This document shows positions 18,300 to 27,555 of a stretch of 64,000 nucleotides of DNA, one piece after another. Position 1 is the stretch's first letter, and every line of letters starts with the position of its first letter. The stretch is from Gillisia hiemivivida (GTDB lineage Bacteria > Bacteroidota > Bacteroidia > Flavobacteriales > Flavobacteriaceae). Position numbers and translations under genes: made by a program. Below the pieces are notes generated by a model. That model was not told the DNA's origin. It did not search any database and saw only the letters and a list, made by a program, of their open reading frames with translations. The DNA lies in the NCBI RefSeq assembly GCF_007997295.1, contig NZ_VORY01000004.1:62001-126000 (forward strand), given 5' to 3'.

Positions 18300-18317
18300 T
18301 ACTAAAACGTTTTCGGT
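18300..18317. promoter_or_regulatory. Candidate LacI-type operator upstream of pfkA
   Basis: The core AAAACGTTTTCG is identical to the perfect palindrome at 30311-30328, with 14 of 18 positions matching overall. It sits in the promoter-proximal zone of pfkA-gapA. Inferred from sequence similarity only. Confidence 0.5.
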
Positions 18318-18329
18318 TAATAACTCATA

Positions 18330-18357
18330 AAAAAAGCCTCAATATTGAGGCTTTTTT
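18330..18357. terminator. Terminator of the starch-locus left arm
   Basis: AAAAAAGCCTCA/TGAGGCTTTTTT hairpin, perfectly symmetrical, with T-runs on both strands. It lies 20 nt beyond the GH13 stop at 18377 on the minus strand and insulates that operon from pfkA. Confidence 0.9.
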
Positions 18358-18376
18358 AAAGATTTTGTAAAATTAC

Positions 18377-19819
18377 TTAGTTGTTTATCAATATTTTGTA
18401 TTCCCAAGGCTTAAATTCCAATTCCATATCCTTCTCAAGTTCTACCTCTCCAGAGCTCATATAATCCTGAAATTTACCATCCAACTCCATCTTGAATTTT
18501 ACAGGAGCTTTTGTAAGATTTGCAACATAGATCAACATATCATCTCCACTTCCTCTTGAGAAAGCTAATACTTGATCATCTTTTGTTGTTTTTAATCTAG
18601 TGTACGCTGCAGCTTCTTTTCCACCAGCAAGAGCTGAGTTGGTGTTTTTAAGCTCACCAAATTTTACCATTAACGGCCAAACTTTACCCTTAGTTTTTGG
18701 AATACTATCTTTTTCAAAGAATAATAGTCTGTGATCCATGTCATATTCCTGCCCACTATAGATCAATGGCATTCCCGGCAATGTGTAAGAAAGTGCCAAC
18801 ATAGCTTCTCCTGCGTCTCCCATTCTTTCGTTAACCGTACCATTCCATGAATTCTCATCGTGATTGGTGATAAAGTTCATTAAGAAATCGTCTTTTTGAT
18901 ATAAAGTGTCAATTTTGGTCATATACTCGTCCCAAGCGGCAACAGTTTTCTTTCCTTGAGCCATCTCATTCATGATATGATGTCCTTCCCAGTTGTATCC
19001 CATATCGAAAGCATCATGAAAAAGATCTTTCTTTTCAGATTCTGCCAACATAAATACCGGCTTTACTTCCTTAATAGCTGATACCGCTTGTTTCCAGAAT
19101 TCCGTTGGAACTTCTCCGGCAACATCTGCTCTAAACCCATCTATACCATGATTCTCTACCCAATATTTCATTTCCTTTGTCATAGCTGTCCAAAGCTCTT
19201 TATTGTCGTAGTTAAGATCTGCAGTATCTGTCCATCCCCAAGATTCTCCAGTTTCCGGGTTTAGAGGATCTACAATTTCTCCCGCTTCATTTTGAGTATA
19301 ATATTCTGGATGCTGCTCAATCCAAGGATGATCCCATCCTGTGTGATTTGCTACCCAATCCATGATCACGAACATTCCATTCTCATGAGCTACGTCTACC
19401 ATGTTTTGAAAATCTTCAATAGTTCCAAACTCAGGATTCACTTTAGTGTAGTCTGCAATCGCATAATAACTACCTAAATATTTCTCACGTTCCTTTTCAT
19501 CCTCAATTTCACTAACCATTTTTCCACCTGTAGCTTTTCTATTCTTCATAGAAATAGGATATACCGGCATTACCCAGATCACTTTTACACCTAATTCTTT
19601 CAACTTCGGAATATCTTGCGTAAATGCATTAAAAGTCCCTTCTGGAGAATATTGACGAATATTCGCCTCATAGATCACAGCATTCTCAAGATCGCTGTCT
19701 TCAATACTAACTTTTTGCTCCTCGTTTGGAGTTTCTGAATCTCTCTTTTCTTTATTTTCATCTTTACAAGATGCCATTACAGCAACCATGCAAAATGCTA
19801 ATGCCATTTTTTTAATCAT
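18377..19819 (-). CDS. GH13 alpha-amylase-family lipoprotein
   Basis: The 480-residue protein has a lipoprotein signal (MIKKMALAFCMVAVMASCKDEN, cysteine at 18). The GH13 barrel carries the catalytic triad: nucleophile D232 in GFRADVA, acid/base E260 in MLAESE and D321 in ITNHDENSW; region I is VMDWVANHTGWDHPW-like. A short beta C-terminal domain ends the protein. It probably cleaves maltooligosaccharides at a membrane surface, most likely the periplasmic side or outer membrane. It is the last gene of the left arm, 17 nt after the GH31 gene. Confidence 0.93.
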   Translation of the reverse strand: MIKKMALAFCMVAVMASCKDENKEKRDSETPNEEQKVSIEDSDLENAVIYEANIRQYSPEGTFNAFTQDIPKLKELGVKVIWVMPVYPISMKNRKATGGKMVSEIEDEKEREKYLGSYYAIADYTKVNPEFGTIEDFQNMVDVAHENGMFVIMDWVANHTGWDHPWIEQHPEYYTQNEAGEIVDPLNPETGESWGWTDTADLNYDNKELWTAMTKEMKYWVENHGIDGFRADVAGEVPTEFWKQAVSAIKEVKPVFMLAESEKKDLFHDAFDMGYNWEGHHIMNEMAQGKKTVAAWDEYMTKIDTLYQKDDFLMNFITNHDENSWNGTVNERMGDAGEAMLALSYTLPGMPLIYSGQEYDMDHRLLFFEKDSIPKTKGKVWPLMVKFGELKNTNSALAGGKEAAAYTRLKTTKDDQVLAFSRGSGDDMLIYVANLTKAPVKFKMELDGKFQDYMSSGEVELEKDMELEFKPWEYKILINN

Positions 19820-19836
19820 AGTATATTAAGTTTAAA

Positions 19837-22242
19837 TTAATTGAATTCTATTTTTATAATCGTTTCGTTTTGATCAAATCTCACAGGGATGTTTAATTTT
19901 TCTAAGTGCATATAATTCTTACCTGTATATTTTATTCCGTTCACATAAACAAACTGCACTTCTTTTTCAAGGTTCTCTATATGGAGATCTATTAATTTTA
20001 TTTCTGAAGTGGCATTTTTCCCTACTTCCTTTTTAATCTTAATAGTTACTGCATCAACATCTAATTCAGATTCCAATTTCACTAATTCGAACATGCCTTT
20101 CTCGAATGCATCCGGAGTTTTACCGTCGTCATTAAATATAACAGCATCGCTTTTTTTAGCCTGCTCATCGTAATAAAAATAAACATCTAGAGTTGAAGCA
20201 TCATAGTTCGCAGTGGTTTGCATAGGCCTTGCCATAGGAATAAAAGCGCCACCTCTAACAAATACCGGAATATGATCTTCTACTACATTTACAGAAGCTA
20301 CCGTTCCTTTTGCATATTTCTTGCTCGTATAGAAATCGAACCAATTATTGGTTGATGGAAAAATCACTTCCTTGGAAGTAACTCCCGGGTTTAAAACTGG
20401 TGAAACCAAGAAACTATCTCCCCATAAATAGGTGTTGGAAACAGCATACATCTTATAATTTTCAGGCTCTTCAAAGAATAAAGGTCTCATTAATGGTTTC
20501 CCTGAAATATGATTTTCGAAGGCCAAGCTATAATTATAAGGCAATAATTTATATCTCAATTCAATGGCTTTTTTAGCCAATGCTTTAGTCTTCTCATTTT
20601 TAAAAACTGGTTCCGAAGCCACGTCTTCTTGCGCATGTGGACGGAATATTGGCTGAAAAACTCCATACTGTAACCATCTGATATATAACTCATCATCTTC
20701 AAGAGCACCAGCAAAACCACCCAAATCGGAGTGCATATATGCCAAGCCTTGTAATCCCATTTGTAAGCTTATCTCTGGTTGTGGTTTCAAACCATTCCAA
20801 CCTCTATTAACATCTCCAGACCAAGGTATTAATCCGAAGCGTTGTGATCCTGCTGCACCCGCTCTCATTAAAATAAAAGGACGCTCTTCAGGAAAATCGG
20901 CTTCAGATCCTTCCTTTATCATTTTCGCCCAATAATGTCCGTAGATATTATGAACCTCATCTGCAGATCCAATACTGTGTTGTAGTTTTGTTGGATGTAC
21001 CTCTGGTTCTCCAAGATCTCCCCACCATCCAGCTACTCCCAAAGATTTAAGATCTTTATAGATATTCCAAAACCAATCTTGTGCTTTTGGTTTAAAAATA
21101 TCTACCAATCCTGTATTCCCAAAGTAAAAATCGTATTTGAACGGATTCCCTACAGAATCTGTAGCTAATACATTTTTCTCTACTGCCTCGTCCCATTTTT
21201 TGGAAGTGGTTAGGATAAATGGCTCTGTAACTAGGATCGTTTTTACTCCTTGATCTGCTAATTTTGAGATCATTTGTTTTGGTTCCGGGAAAGAATCTTT
21301 CACAAACTCCAGATTTCCCATGGTCCCTTTTATATCGTGTCCAAACCAATAAAGATCAAGAATAACGGCATCTACCGGAATGCTGTCTTTTTTGAATTTA
21401 GCAATCGTTTTTTCGACTTCTTTTTGGGAATGATATCCAAATCTACTTGAGAAATTACCAAAGGCCCATCTTGGTGGTAATGGCTGGCGCCCGGTTAAAA
21501 GTGTATAATTCTCAATGATCTTCTCCCATGTTTTCCCAACAATTAGTTGATAGGTCTTTCTCCCACTAATCGTTTCATAGCTTAAGGTGTTAGAATGATC
21601 ACTATCCAGATCTAAAAATCCTATAGGTGCATTATCAAAATGCAACATATATTTTTCTGAAGACAACACGATTGGTAAGGTATAGTTCAGTAAAGCAGAT
21701 TTTGTACCGTAGCCATAATCTGCTCGGTTGTATAATTCTAATCTATTTCCCCTTCTGTCCATGCCCAAAGCGCGGGCTCCTCCTCCAAATAGCATTTCAT
21801 ATTCCGCTATATTGAAATCGAGCTTTTCATGAGTTTCAGATTTGGAATAACCGGTTTTTTCTGAAATTACCTCTTCTCCTTCATAGAAATACTTTACCTG
21901 AAAAGGTTTTTTATTGATAATCACTGTAATACCAGAAGTTGCAATTTTAATTGAATTAGCTTCTTCTGTAACCGTTGGTGCTATTTCTGAAGGCTTTAGA
22001 ACTACAGAATATGAATCTTCGGTATAGGTTTCTCCAGATGGGATAAAACTCGTTTCCAGAATCTCTGGCGTGAATGCCTGAAATCTATAAGTTCCATCAT
22101 TGGTACTAACCTTTACAACATCTGAATTCTGTTGGATACTCTTAAAAGTTCTATTTGCATTTTGAGCAGAAATAAACCCTGAATTCATTCCAATGAAAAT
22201 CAAAAGAAACAGGCATTTTATATGTTTTAGATGGATCTTCAT
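19837..22242 (-). CDS. GH31 alpha-glucosidase, secreted
   Basis: The 801-residue protein has an N-terminal signal peptide (ending near FISAQ, residue 26), so it should be periplasmic. After an N-terminal beta domain, the barrel shows the nucleophile region GWWGDLGEPE (D409, E412) and acid/base D477 in PWSGDVNRGW. C-terminal beta domains follow, including a DUF5110-like part. It releases glucose from the non-reducing end of maltooligosaccharides, like SusB functionally although SusB is GH97. It forms a pair with the downstream GH13 gene. Confidence 0.94.
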   Translation of the reverse strand: MKIHLKHIKCLFLLIFIGMNSGFISAQNANRTFKSIQQNSDVVKVSTNDGTYRFQAFTPEILETSFIPSGETYTEDSYSVVLKPSEIAPTVTEEANSIKIATSGITVIINKKPFQVKYFYEGEEVISEKTGYSKSETHEKLDFNIAEYEMLFGGGARALGMDRRGNRLELYNRADYGYGTKSALLNYTLPIVLSSEKYMLHFDNAPIGFLDLDSDHSNTLSYETISGRKTYQLIVGKTWEKIIENYTLLTGRQPLPPRWAFGNFSSRFGYHSQKEVEKTIAKFKKDSIPVDAVILDLYWFGHDIKGTMGNLEFVKDSFPEPKQMISKLADQGVKTILVTEPFILTTSKKWDEAVEKNVLATDSVGNPFKYDFYFGNTGLVDIFKPKAQDWFWNIYKDLKSLGVAGWWGDLGEPEVHPTKLQHSIGSADEVHNIYGHYWAKMIKEGSEADFPEERPFILMRAGAAGSQRFGLIPWSGDVNRGWNGLKPQPEISLQMGLQGLAYMHSDLGGFAGALEDDELYIRWLQYGVFQPIFRPHAQEDVASEPVFKNEKTKALAKKAIELRYKLLPYNYSLAFENHISGKPLMRPLFFEEPENYKMYAVSNTYLWGDSFLVSPVLNPGVTSKEVIFPSTNNWFDFYTSKKYAKGTVASVNVVEDHIPVFVRGGAFIPMARPMQTTANYDASTLDVYFYYDEQAKKSDAVIFNDDGKTPDAFEKGMFELVKLESELDVDAVTIKIKKEVGKNATSEIKLIDLHIENLEKEVQFVYVNGIKYTGKNYMHLEKLNIPVRFDQNETIIKIEFN

Positions 22243-22701
22243 GACCTTATTTCAGTTTTATAAATTATTATAAATGTCTTTTTATCGATACTAATTTGAA
22301 CAAATCGTTACCCTGTCTTTAACTACCAAGACATTGTGTTGTCATCCCGACGGAAGGAGGGATCTCTTATCGAAGAGATTCTACTCCATTGAAATCCCTC
22401 GACCTTAGTTTACCCTGAGCGAAGCAGAACGGCTCGAACTCATATTAATCTGTTTTGAGCGTCACCCTGTCCCGAACTATCGGGAGTTTCAGGGTCTCCC
22501 CCCGAAGGAAGAAGGGATCTCTTATCGAAGAGATTCTGCTCCATTGATCTTTCTAGACTTTAGTTTATCCTGAGCGAAGCCGAACCGCTCGAACATACAT
22601 TGATCTGTTTTGAGCGTCACCCTGTCCCGAACTATCGGGAGTTTCAGGGTCTTCCCCCGACTTACAGGAATGCTGAAACAAGTTCAGCATGACGTAAAAA
22701 A
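22243..22701. other. Intergenic region made mostly of repeat family B
   Basis: This 459-bp gap between GH31 and the SusA-like GH13 gene holds a tandem repeat (22341-22694) and about 100 bp of AT-rich leader before the GH31 gene. It has no credible gene. It splits the left arm into MFS-pgmB-GH65-GH13 and GH31-GH13 segments. Confidence 0.75.
22341..22694. repeat. Repeat family B, two tandem units of about 155 bp
   Basis: Two units repeat with a period of about 155 bp: GGGATCTCTTATCGAAGAGA begins near 22360 and again near 22515, followed in both by TATCCTGAGCGAAGC-like, then CACCCTGTCCCGAACTATCG. A third partial end (TTACAGGAATGCTGAAACAA, then TTCAGCATGACG) closes the block. Several internal palindromes would form hairpins. 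No coding potential. Confidence 0.8.
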
Positions 22702-24543
22702 TTATCTCAATTCTATCACCATCGAAGATTTCCCTTCAATTTTCAAAGTCTTATCTAAAGAGATCTCACTACCAGACAATATTTCCTTTCCAGTAGTTAT
22801 TCCATCTAAACCCTCAGCATAACGAGTGAGCTCTAATTCCTGTGCTTCAGGATTATTATTTATCACCACCATAACCCGCTCATTTTCATCATATCTAAAA
22901 TAAACGTACACGTTGTTTTCTGGTAAGAACTGGAGCAATTTCCCGAAGTGCAGCACTTCCTTCTCTTTTCTATAATTCAGTAATTTCTTGGTAAAAGCAT
23001 GATAAGCTTCTTGATCCTGATTTCTTCCTGTTTCAGTAAAAGCATTGTTATCGTCTCCTATCCAGCCTCCTGGAAAATCTCTACGAATATCGCCATCACC
23101 AAGTTTTTCTTTATTTCCAACCATCCCTATTTCATCTCCGTAATACAATTGTGGAATTCCATGTGTAGTCAGCACCAAAGTCATTACTAGTTTGTATTTA
23201 TTAAGATCGCTTTTGTAAATCCCATTAATCCTATTGGTATCATGGTTTCCGGCAAAGACCAACAAATTATTGATATCGGCATATAAAAAATCATTCACGA
23301 AATTCTCGTAAACCTTGATCATTCCGGTGTCCCAGCCAGGATTTTCTTCATCAAAAACCGTCATCAAGGCATCATGCAAAGTGAAATCCATTACAGAGGG
23401 TAAATTGGAATTATAGCTTTGGATCGCTCCAATTGGGCTATCTTTTTGCCAATAAGAGATTTGTGCCTGATCGTGCATCCAAACTTCCCCAACAATATTG
23501 AAATTAGGATATTCATCCATGATTGCTTTTGTCCACTTGGCAATTCCATCTTTATCATTAAAAGAATAAGTGTCCACACGAAAACCATCCAAATTGGCAT
23601 ACTCAATCCACCAAATAGCATTTTGGGTAAGATAGTTCAACACCAATGGATTACTCTGATTTAGATCTGGCATAGTACTTACAAACCAACCATCTACACA
23701 GTATCTCCAATCTATCTGAGACCTATTGGGATCATTCTGAGTAGACATTCTGTAGTTAGAATTCGCATATCCGGGGAATTGATGGATCCAATCGTAAGTT
23801 GGAAGATCCTTGATCATCCAATGCTCTGCCCCCCAATGATTGGTAACATAATCCATTACCAGTTTCATATCGCGCTTATGCATCTCTGCAGCCAATTTTT
23901 TATAATCCTCATTAGAACCATATCTCGGATCTATATTATAAACATCACTTTGTGCGTAGGTATGGTAAGAATAAGCTTTATCATTATCTTCTAAAAGAGG
24001 TGTGCTCCATAAAGCTGTCACTCCCAGGTCTTCCAAATAATCCAAATTATTGATCACTCCTTGAAGATCCCCACCATGGCGACCTCCGGGTAATTCCCTA
24101 TTTGCTTTTTCTGTAAGATTAACGTTAGAATCGTTATCTGGATTTCCATTCGCGAAACGATCTGGCATAATTAAATACATCGCATCGCTGGCATCAAAAC
24201 CTTTTCTGATAGTAGATCCTTCCCTTCTTTCTTTCAACTCATAAGCCTTAGAAAATCCTTTAGTTCCTTTTTTGCTGAAATTAAAAGTATAAGAACCTGT
24301 GGGAAGATCTTTAGTTTTGATAGTTACAAATATGTAATTAGAATTCTCTGTTTTAAGCACATTTTCTATCACCACATCTTTTGGAGCAGACACTTCATGT
24401 TGCGAAATATCTTTACCATAGAACATGATTTGTAGATTCTCCTGATGCATATCACTCCACCAAAATGGAGGCTCTACTTTATCTATCTGTGCAAATGTTG
24501 AAAGGCTAAAAAATACCGAAAAAAGAAAAAATAACTGCTTCAT
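22702..24543 (-). CDS. GH13 neopullulanase/cyclomaltodextrinase-like enzyme (SusA-like)
   Basis: The 613-residue protein has a signal peptide (MKQLFFLFSVFFSLSTFAQ) and so is probably periplasmic. An N-terminal immunoglobulin-like cyclomaltodextrinase domain (about 20-110) precedes the barrel. The triad is D324 in LDGFRVDTYSF, E353 in NIVGEVWMHD and D435 in FAGNHDTNRI; region I is VMDYVTNHWG. A C-terminal beta domain ends in GKSSMVIELR. It should cut imported maltooligosaccharides or cyclodextrins to maltose-size products for GH31 and the transporter. It lies 43 nt after the GH65 gene. Confidence 0.94.
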   Translation of the reverse strand: MKQLFFLFSVFFSLSTFAQIDKVEPPFWWSDMHQENLQIMFYGKDISQHEVSAPKDVVIENVLKTENSNYIFVTIKTKDLPTGSYTFNFSKKGTKGFSKAYELKERREGSTIRKGFDASDAMYLIMPDRFANGNPDNDSNVNLTEKANRELPGGRHGGDLQGVINNLDYLEDLGVTALWSTPLLEDNDKAYSYHTYAQSDVYNIDPRYGSNEDYKKLAAEMHKRDMKLVMDYVTNHWGAEHWMIKDLPTYDWIHQFPGYANSNYRMSTQNDPNRSQIDWRYCVDGWFVSTMPDLNQSNPLVLNYLTQNAIWWIEYANLDGFRVDTYSFNDKDGIAKWTKAIMDEYPNFNIVGEVWMHDQAQISYWQKDSPIGAIQSYNSNLPSVMDFTLHDALMTVFDEENPGWDTGMIKVYENFVNDFLYADINNLLVFAGNHDTNRINGIYKSDLNKYKLVMTLVLTTHGIPQLYYGDEIGMVGNKEKLGDGDIRRDFPGGWIGDDNNAFTETGRNQDQEAYHAFTKKLLNYRKEKEVLHFGKLLQFLPENNVYVYFRYDENERVMVVINNNPEAQELELTRYAEGLDGITTGKEILSGSEISLDKTLKIEGKSSMVIELR

Positions 24544-24586
24544 TAAATTGATTTAATATTATAACGGACTCACTTAAAAAATCTAC

Positions 24587-26893
24587 CTATACCTCAACCT
24601 CGTTATTTGGCTGAACTTCTATAGATTTACCTTTTACTAAAATATTAATCGGCTCGGTTCCTTCTAATTTAAAAGTAGTTTTCGCCTTGGTTACATTAAC
24701 TTTTACAATCTGGTTTCTAAAATTCACTTTAAAAGAATAAGCATCCCATTGGTCTGGAATTCTTGTATCAAAGGATAATTGATCATTCACCACACGCATT
24801 CCGCCAAAACCTTCAACAATGCTTATCCAGGTGCCGGCCATACTAGTGATATGACAACCTTCTTTTACTTCATTATTATAATCATCCAGATCCAGTCTAG
24901 AAGTTCTCACATAAAACTCATAGGCCTGCTCCATTCTTCCCAACTTGGCAGCCTGTATACTGTGAACACAAGGAGAAAGTGAAGATTCATGAACCGTTAG
25001 CGGCTCGTAGAAATCGAAATGTTTGGCTAGTTCTGCATCATTAAAACGATCTTCAAAAAAGTAGAATCCTTGTAATACATCTGCTTGCTTTATATAGCAA
25101 GATCTCAAAATCCTATCCCAACTCCATTTCTGGTTTATAGGTCTGCTTGTTTTTTCTAATTTTTCAACAGGAATTAATTCCTTATCTAAAAATCCATCTT
25201 GTTGCAGAAATACCCCAAATTCTTCTGAATATGGGAAATACATGTTTTCAGCAACTTCTTTCCATTTCATCAATTCGGCTTCAGAAAGATTGGTTAAACC
25301 ATAAATTCTGTCATAATCCTCTGAATGTCCATCTTTTACTTTATTCAATGTTTCCAAACAATATTCGATACACCATTTAGCTAGATAATTGGTATACCAG
25401 TTGTTATTCACATTGTTCTCATATTCATTAGGACCTGTAACCCCAAGGATCACAAACTTATTCTTGTCTTTACTAAAGTTTGCTCGTTGTTGCCAAAATC
25501 TAGCAATCGCAATCATCACTTCAAGTCCTTTTTCCGGGATATAATCGAAATCGCCAGTATATCTCACATAATTATAGATAGCGAACACCATTGCGCCATT
25601 TCGGTGAATTTCCTCAAAAGTGATCTCCCATTCGTTATGGCTTTCTTCCCCATTCATAGTAACCATAGGATACAATGCTGCTCCATTAGTAAAACCTAAT
25701 TTTTCGGCATTTTCAATAGCCTTATCTAAATGATTGTATCTATAGGCCAACAAATTTCTTGCTACCTGTTGATCTTTGGTAGCCATATAAAATGGAATAC
25801 AATAAGCTTCGGTATCCCAATAAGTACTCCCTCCATATTTCTCTCCTGTAAAACCTTTTGGACCAATATTCAAGCGTTCATCTTTCCCTGAATAGGTCTG
25901 ATTTAGCTGAAAAATATTGAAACGAATTCCTTGTTGGGCTTTTACGTCTCCAGAAATAGAGATATCTGCCATTTCCCAAGTTTTGGCCCAAGCATCTTTT
26001 TGATCCTGAAGCATGCCGTTATATCCTTTGCCAACCGCTTTGGATAATACATTTTTGGCAGCAACGACTAGATCATTTCTATCATGATTCATATCTGTAA
26101 CATAACCTGCAAATTTCTGCAAACTCACTACATCCCCTTTTTCTGCTGAAATCTCATAGGTGAAGATAATCTTATCCTGCTCTTTCTCTTCTTTATGATC
26201 AAGCTCAACTTTTTTACCATTTAGTAAAATTTCAGACTGCATGAAGGTACAAGCATGAAATTCTGTCTTTAATGTTTTTGAAACTATAAAGCCTTGATTT
26301 TCTGTAGAACTAATCTCAATGGTTTTCCAGAATTTCTCTTCCCAGTTAGCATCGATGTTGGAAACACCACTATCCAAGTAGGGTTGGAAAGTGATTTTTG
26401 CGTCTCCAGAAATTAATTCTACTTGATAATCTATAGCTCCAGTTTCATCCAATTCTAAAGATAAAAATCTGGTTGCTATTACTTTAATTGTAATGTCATT
26501 TGGTAAGGTGGCAACAAAACTACGTTGGTACCAACCTTCCTTCATATTCAGCTCCCTGCGATAATCTGCAACCTTAGTACACGTGTTTAGATCTAGAGCT
26601 TCTCCATTTACAAAGACATTGATCCCAATCCAGTTGGGAGCATTCAGCACTTTTGCGAAATATTCTGGATAGCCATTCTTCCACCAACCAACTTTGGTTT
26701 TATCTGGATAATAGATTCCTGCGATATAGCTTCCTTGGAAGGTTTCTCCAGTATATTGTTCTTCAAAATTGGCACGCTGGCCCATTTTCCCGTTTCCTAT
26801 ACTGAATAAACTTTCTGAAGATTCTACTCGATCCTTATCGAATCCTTCTTCTATGATAGACCAATTGTCTGGTTTTATATAATCTTGATTCAT
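24587..26893 (-). CDS. GH65 glycoside phosphorylase, probably maltose phosphorylase
   Basis: The 768-residue protein lacks a signal peptide and is cytoplasmic. Seen: the catalytic acid E490 in TGPNEYENN, EESHNEWEITFEEIHRN, KQADVLQGFYFF, and the phosphate-binding segment HESSLSPCVHSIQAAKLG. Family GH65 phosphorylases split alpha-glucosides with phosphate and release beta-glucose-1-phosphate. The adjoining pgmB would convert that product, and the starch locus makes maltose the most likely substrate. Trehalose or kojibiose cannot be ruled out from sequence alone. The start overlaps the pgmB stop (ATGA). Confidence 0.93.
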   Translation of the reverse strand: MNQDYIKPDNWSIIEEGFDKDRVESSESLFSIGNGKMGQRANFEEQYTGETFQGSYIAGIYYPDKTKVGWWKNGYPEYFAKVLNAPNWIGINVFVNGEALDLNTCTKVADYRRELNMKEGWYQRSFVATLPNDITIKVIATRFLSLELDETGAIDYQVELISGDAKITFQPYLDSGVSNIDANWEEKFWKTIEISSTENQGFIVSKTLKTEFHACTFMQSEILLNGKKVELDHKEEKEQDKIIFTYEISAEKGDVVSLQKFAGYVTDMNHDRNDLVVAAKNVLSKAVGKGYNGMLQDQKDAWAKTWEMADISISGDVKAQQGIRFNIFQLNQTYSGKDERLNIGPKGFTGEKYGGSTYWDTEAYCIPFYMATKDQQVARNLLAYRYNHLDKAIENAEKLGFTNGAALYPMVTMNGEESHNEWEITFEEIHRNGAMVFAIYNYVRYTGDFDYIPEKGLEVMIAIARFWQQRANFSKDKNKFVILGVTGPNEYENNVNNNWYTNYLAKWCIEYCLETLNKVKDGHSEDYDRIYGLTNLSEAELMKWKEVAENMYFPYSEEFGVFLQQDGFLDKELIPVEKLEKTSRPINQKWSWDRILRSCYIKQADVLQGFYFFEDRFNDAELAKHFDFYEPLTVHESSLSPCVHSIQAAKLGRMEQAYEFYVRTSRLDLDDYNNEVKEGCHITSMAGTWISIVEGFGGMRVVNDQLSFDTRIPDQWDAYSFKVNFRNQIVKVNVTKAKTTFKLEGTEPINILVKGKSIEVQPNNEVEV

Positions 26894-27555
26894 GCTTTTG
26901 GTGTCAATAAATTTTTTATAAAGTCTATTTCAATTTCTTCAAAACTGCTAAAAACATAATCTGCTCCATGCAGAACATCTTTATCACCAATTCCTATACT
27001 TAGCATTTCTGCAATATTAGCAGCTTGTACTCCTGCAACAGAATCTTCAAAGACGAGGCAGTTTTCTTGAGCCACTCCAATTTTTTCAGCAGCAATAAGG
27101 AATACCTCCGGATCTGGCTTGGCTTTACTTACATCGTTCCCATCTACAATCGCTTGAAATTTTTCCATCAATCCTGTTTTCTTTAAGATTGGACGTGCAT
27201 TTTTACTTGCAGAGCCTAATGAGATTGGAATATTTTGTTCAGAAAGAAAATTTATAATTTTGGGAACTCCTGGCAAGATATCTTTACTGTTAAGATTGGT
27301 GATATAAGAAAGATAGTTGTCATTCTTCTCCGCCATTTTCTCCTTGAATTCATCTTCAGATAAACTCGTGTTTCCCCATTTTAATATTTTCTCAAGAGAT
27401 CGCACTCGACTAACCCCTTTTAGTTCTTCATTTTGAAGCTCTGTAAAATCGAAACCCAGATCATTAGCCAGTTTTTTCCAAGCTAAGAAGTGGAATTTCG
27501 CAGTATCTACAATTACTCCATCCAAATCGAAAATTACTCCTTTAATTTTGCTCAC
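26890..27555 (-). CDS. pgmB: Beta-phosphoglucomutase
   Basis: The 221-residue HAD-family protein has the nucleophile motif FDLDGVIVDTAKFHFLAW, the cap motif GVSRVRSLEKIL, SLGSASKN (conserved Ser motif) and VFEDSVAGVQAA. It isomerises beta-glucose-1-phosphate from the GH65 phosphorylase to glucose-6-phosphate, so maltose feeds glycolysis at the cost of only one ATP-dependent phosphorylation. It overlaps the upstream MFS gene by 14 nt and GH65 by 4 nt, a tightly coupled unit. Confidence 0.95.
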   Translation of the reverse strand: MSKIKGVIFDLDGVIVDTAKFHFLAWKKLANDLGFDFTELQNEELKGVSRVRSLEKILKWGNTSLSEDEFKEKMAEKNDNYLSYITNLNSKDILPGVPKIINFLSEQNIPISLGSASKNARPILKKTGLMEKFQAIVDGNDVSKAKPDPEVFLIAAEKIGVAQENCLVFEDSVAGVQAANIAEMLSIGIGDKDVLHGADYVFSSFEEIEIDFIKNLLTPKA

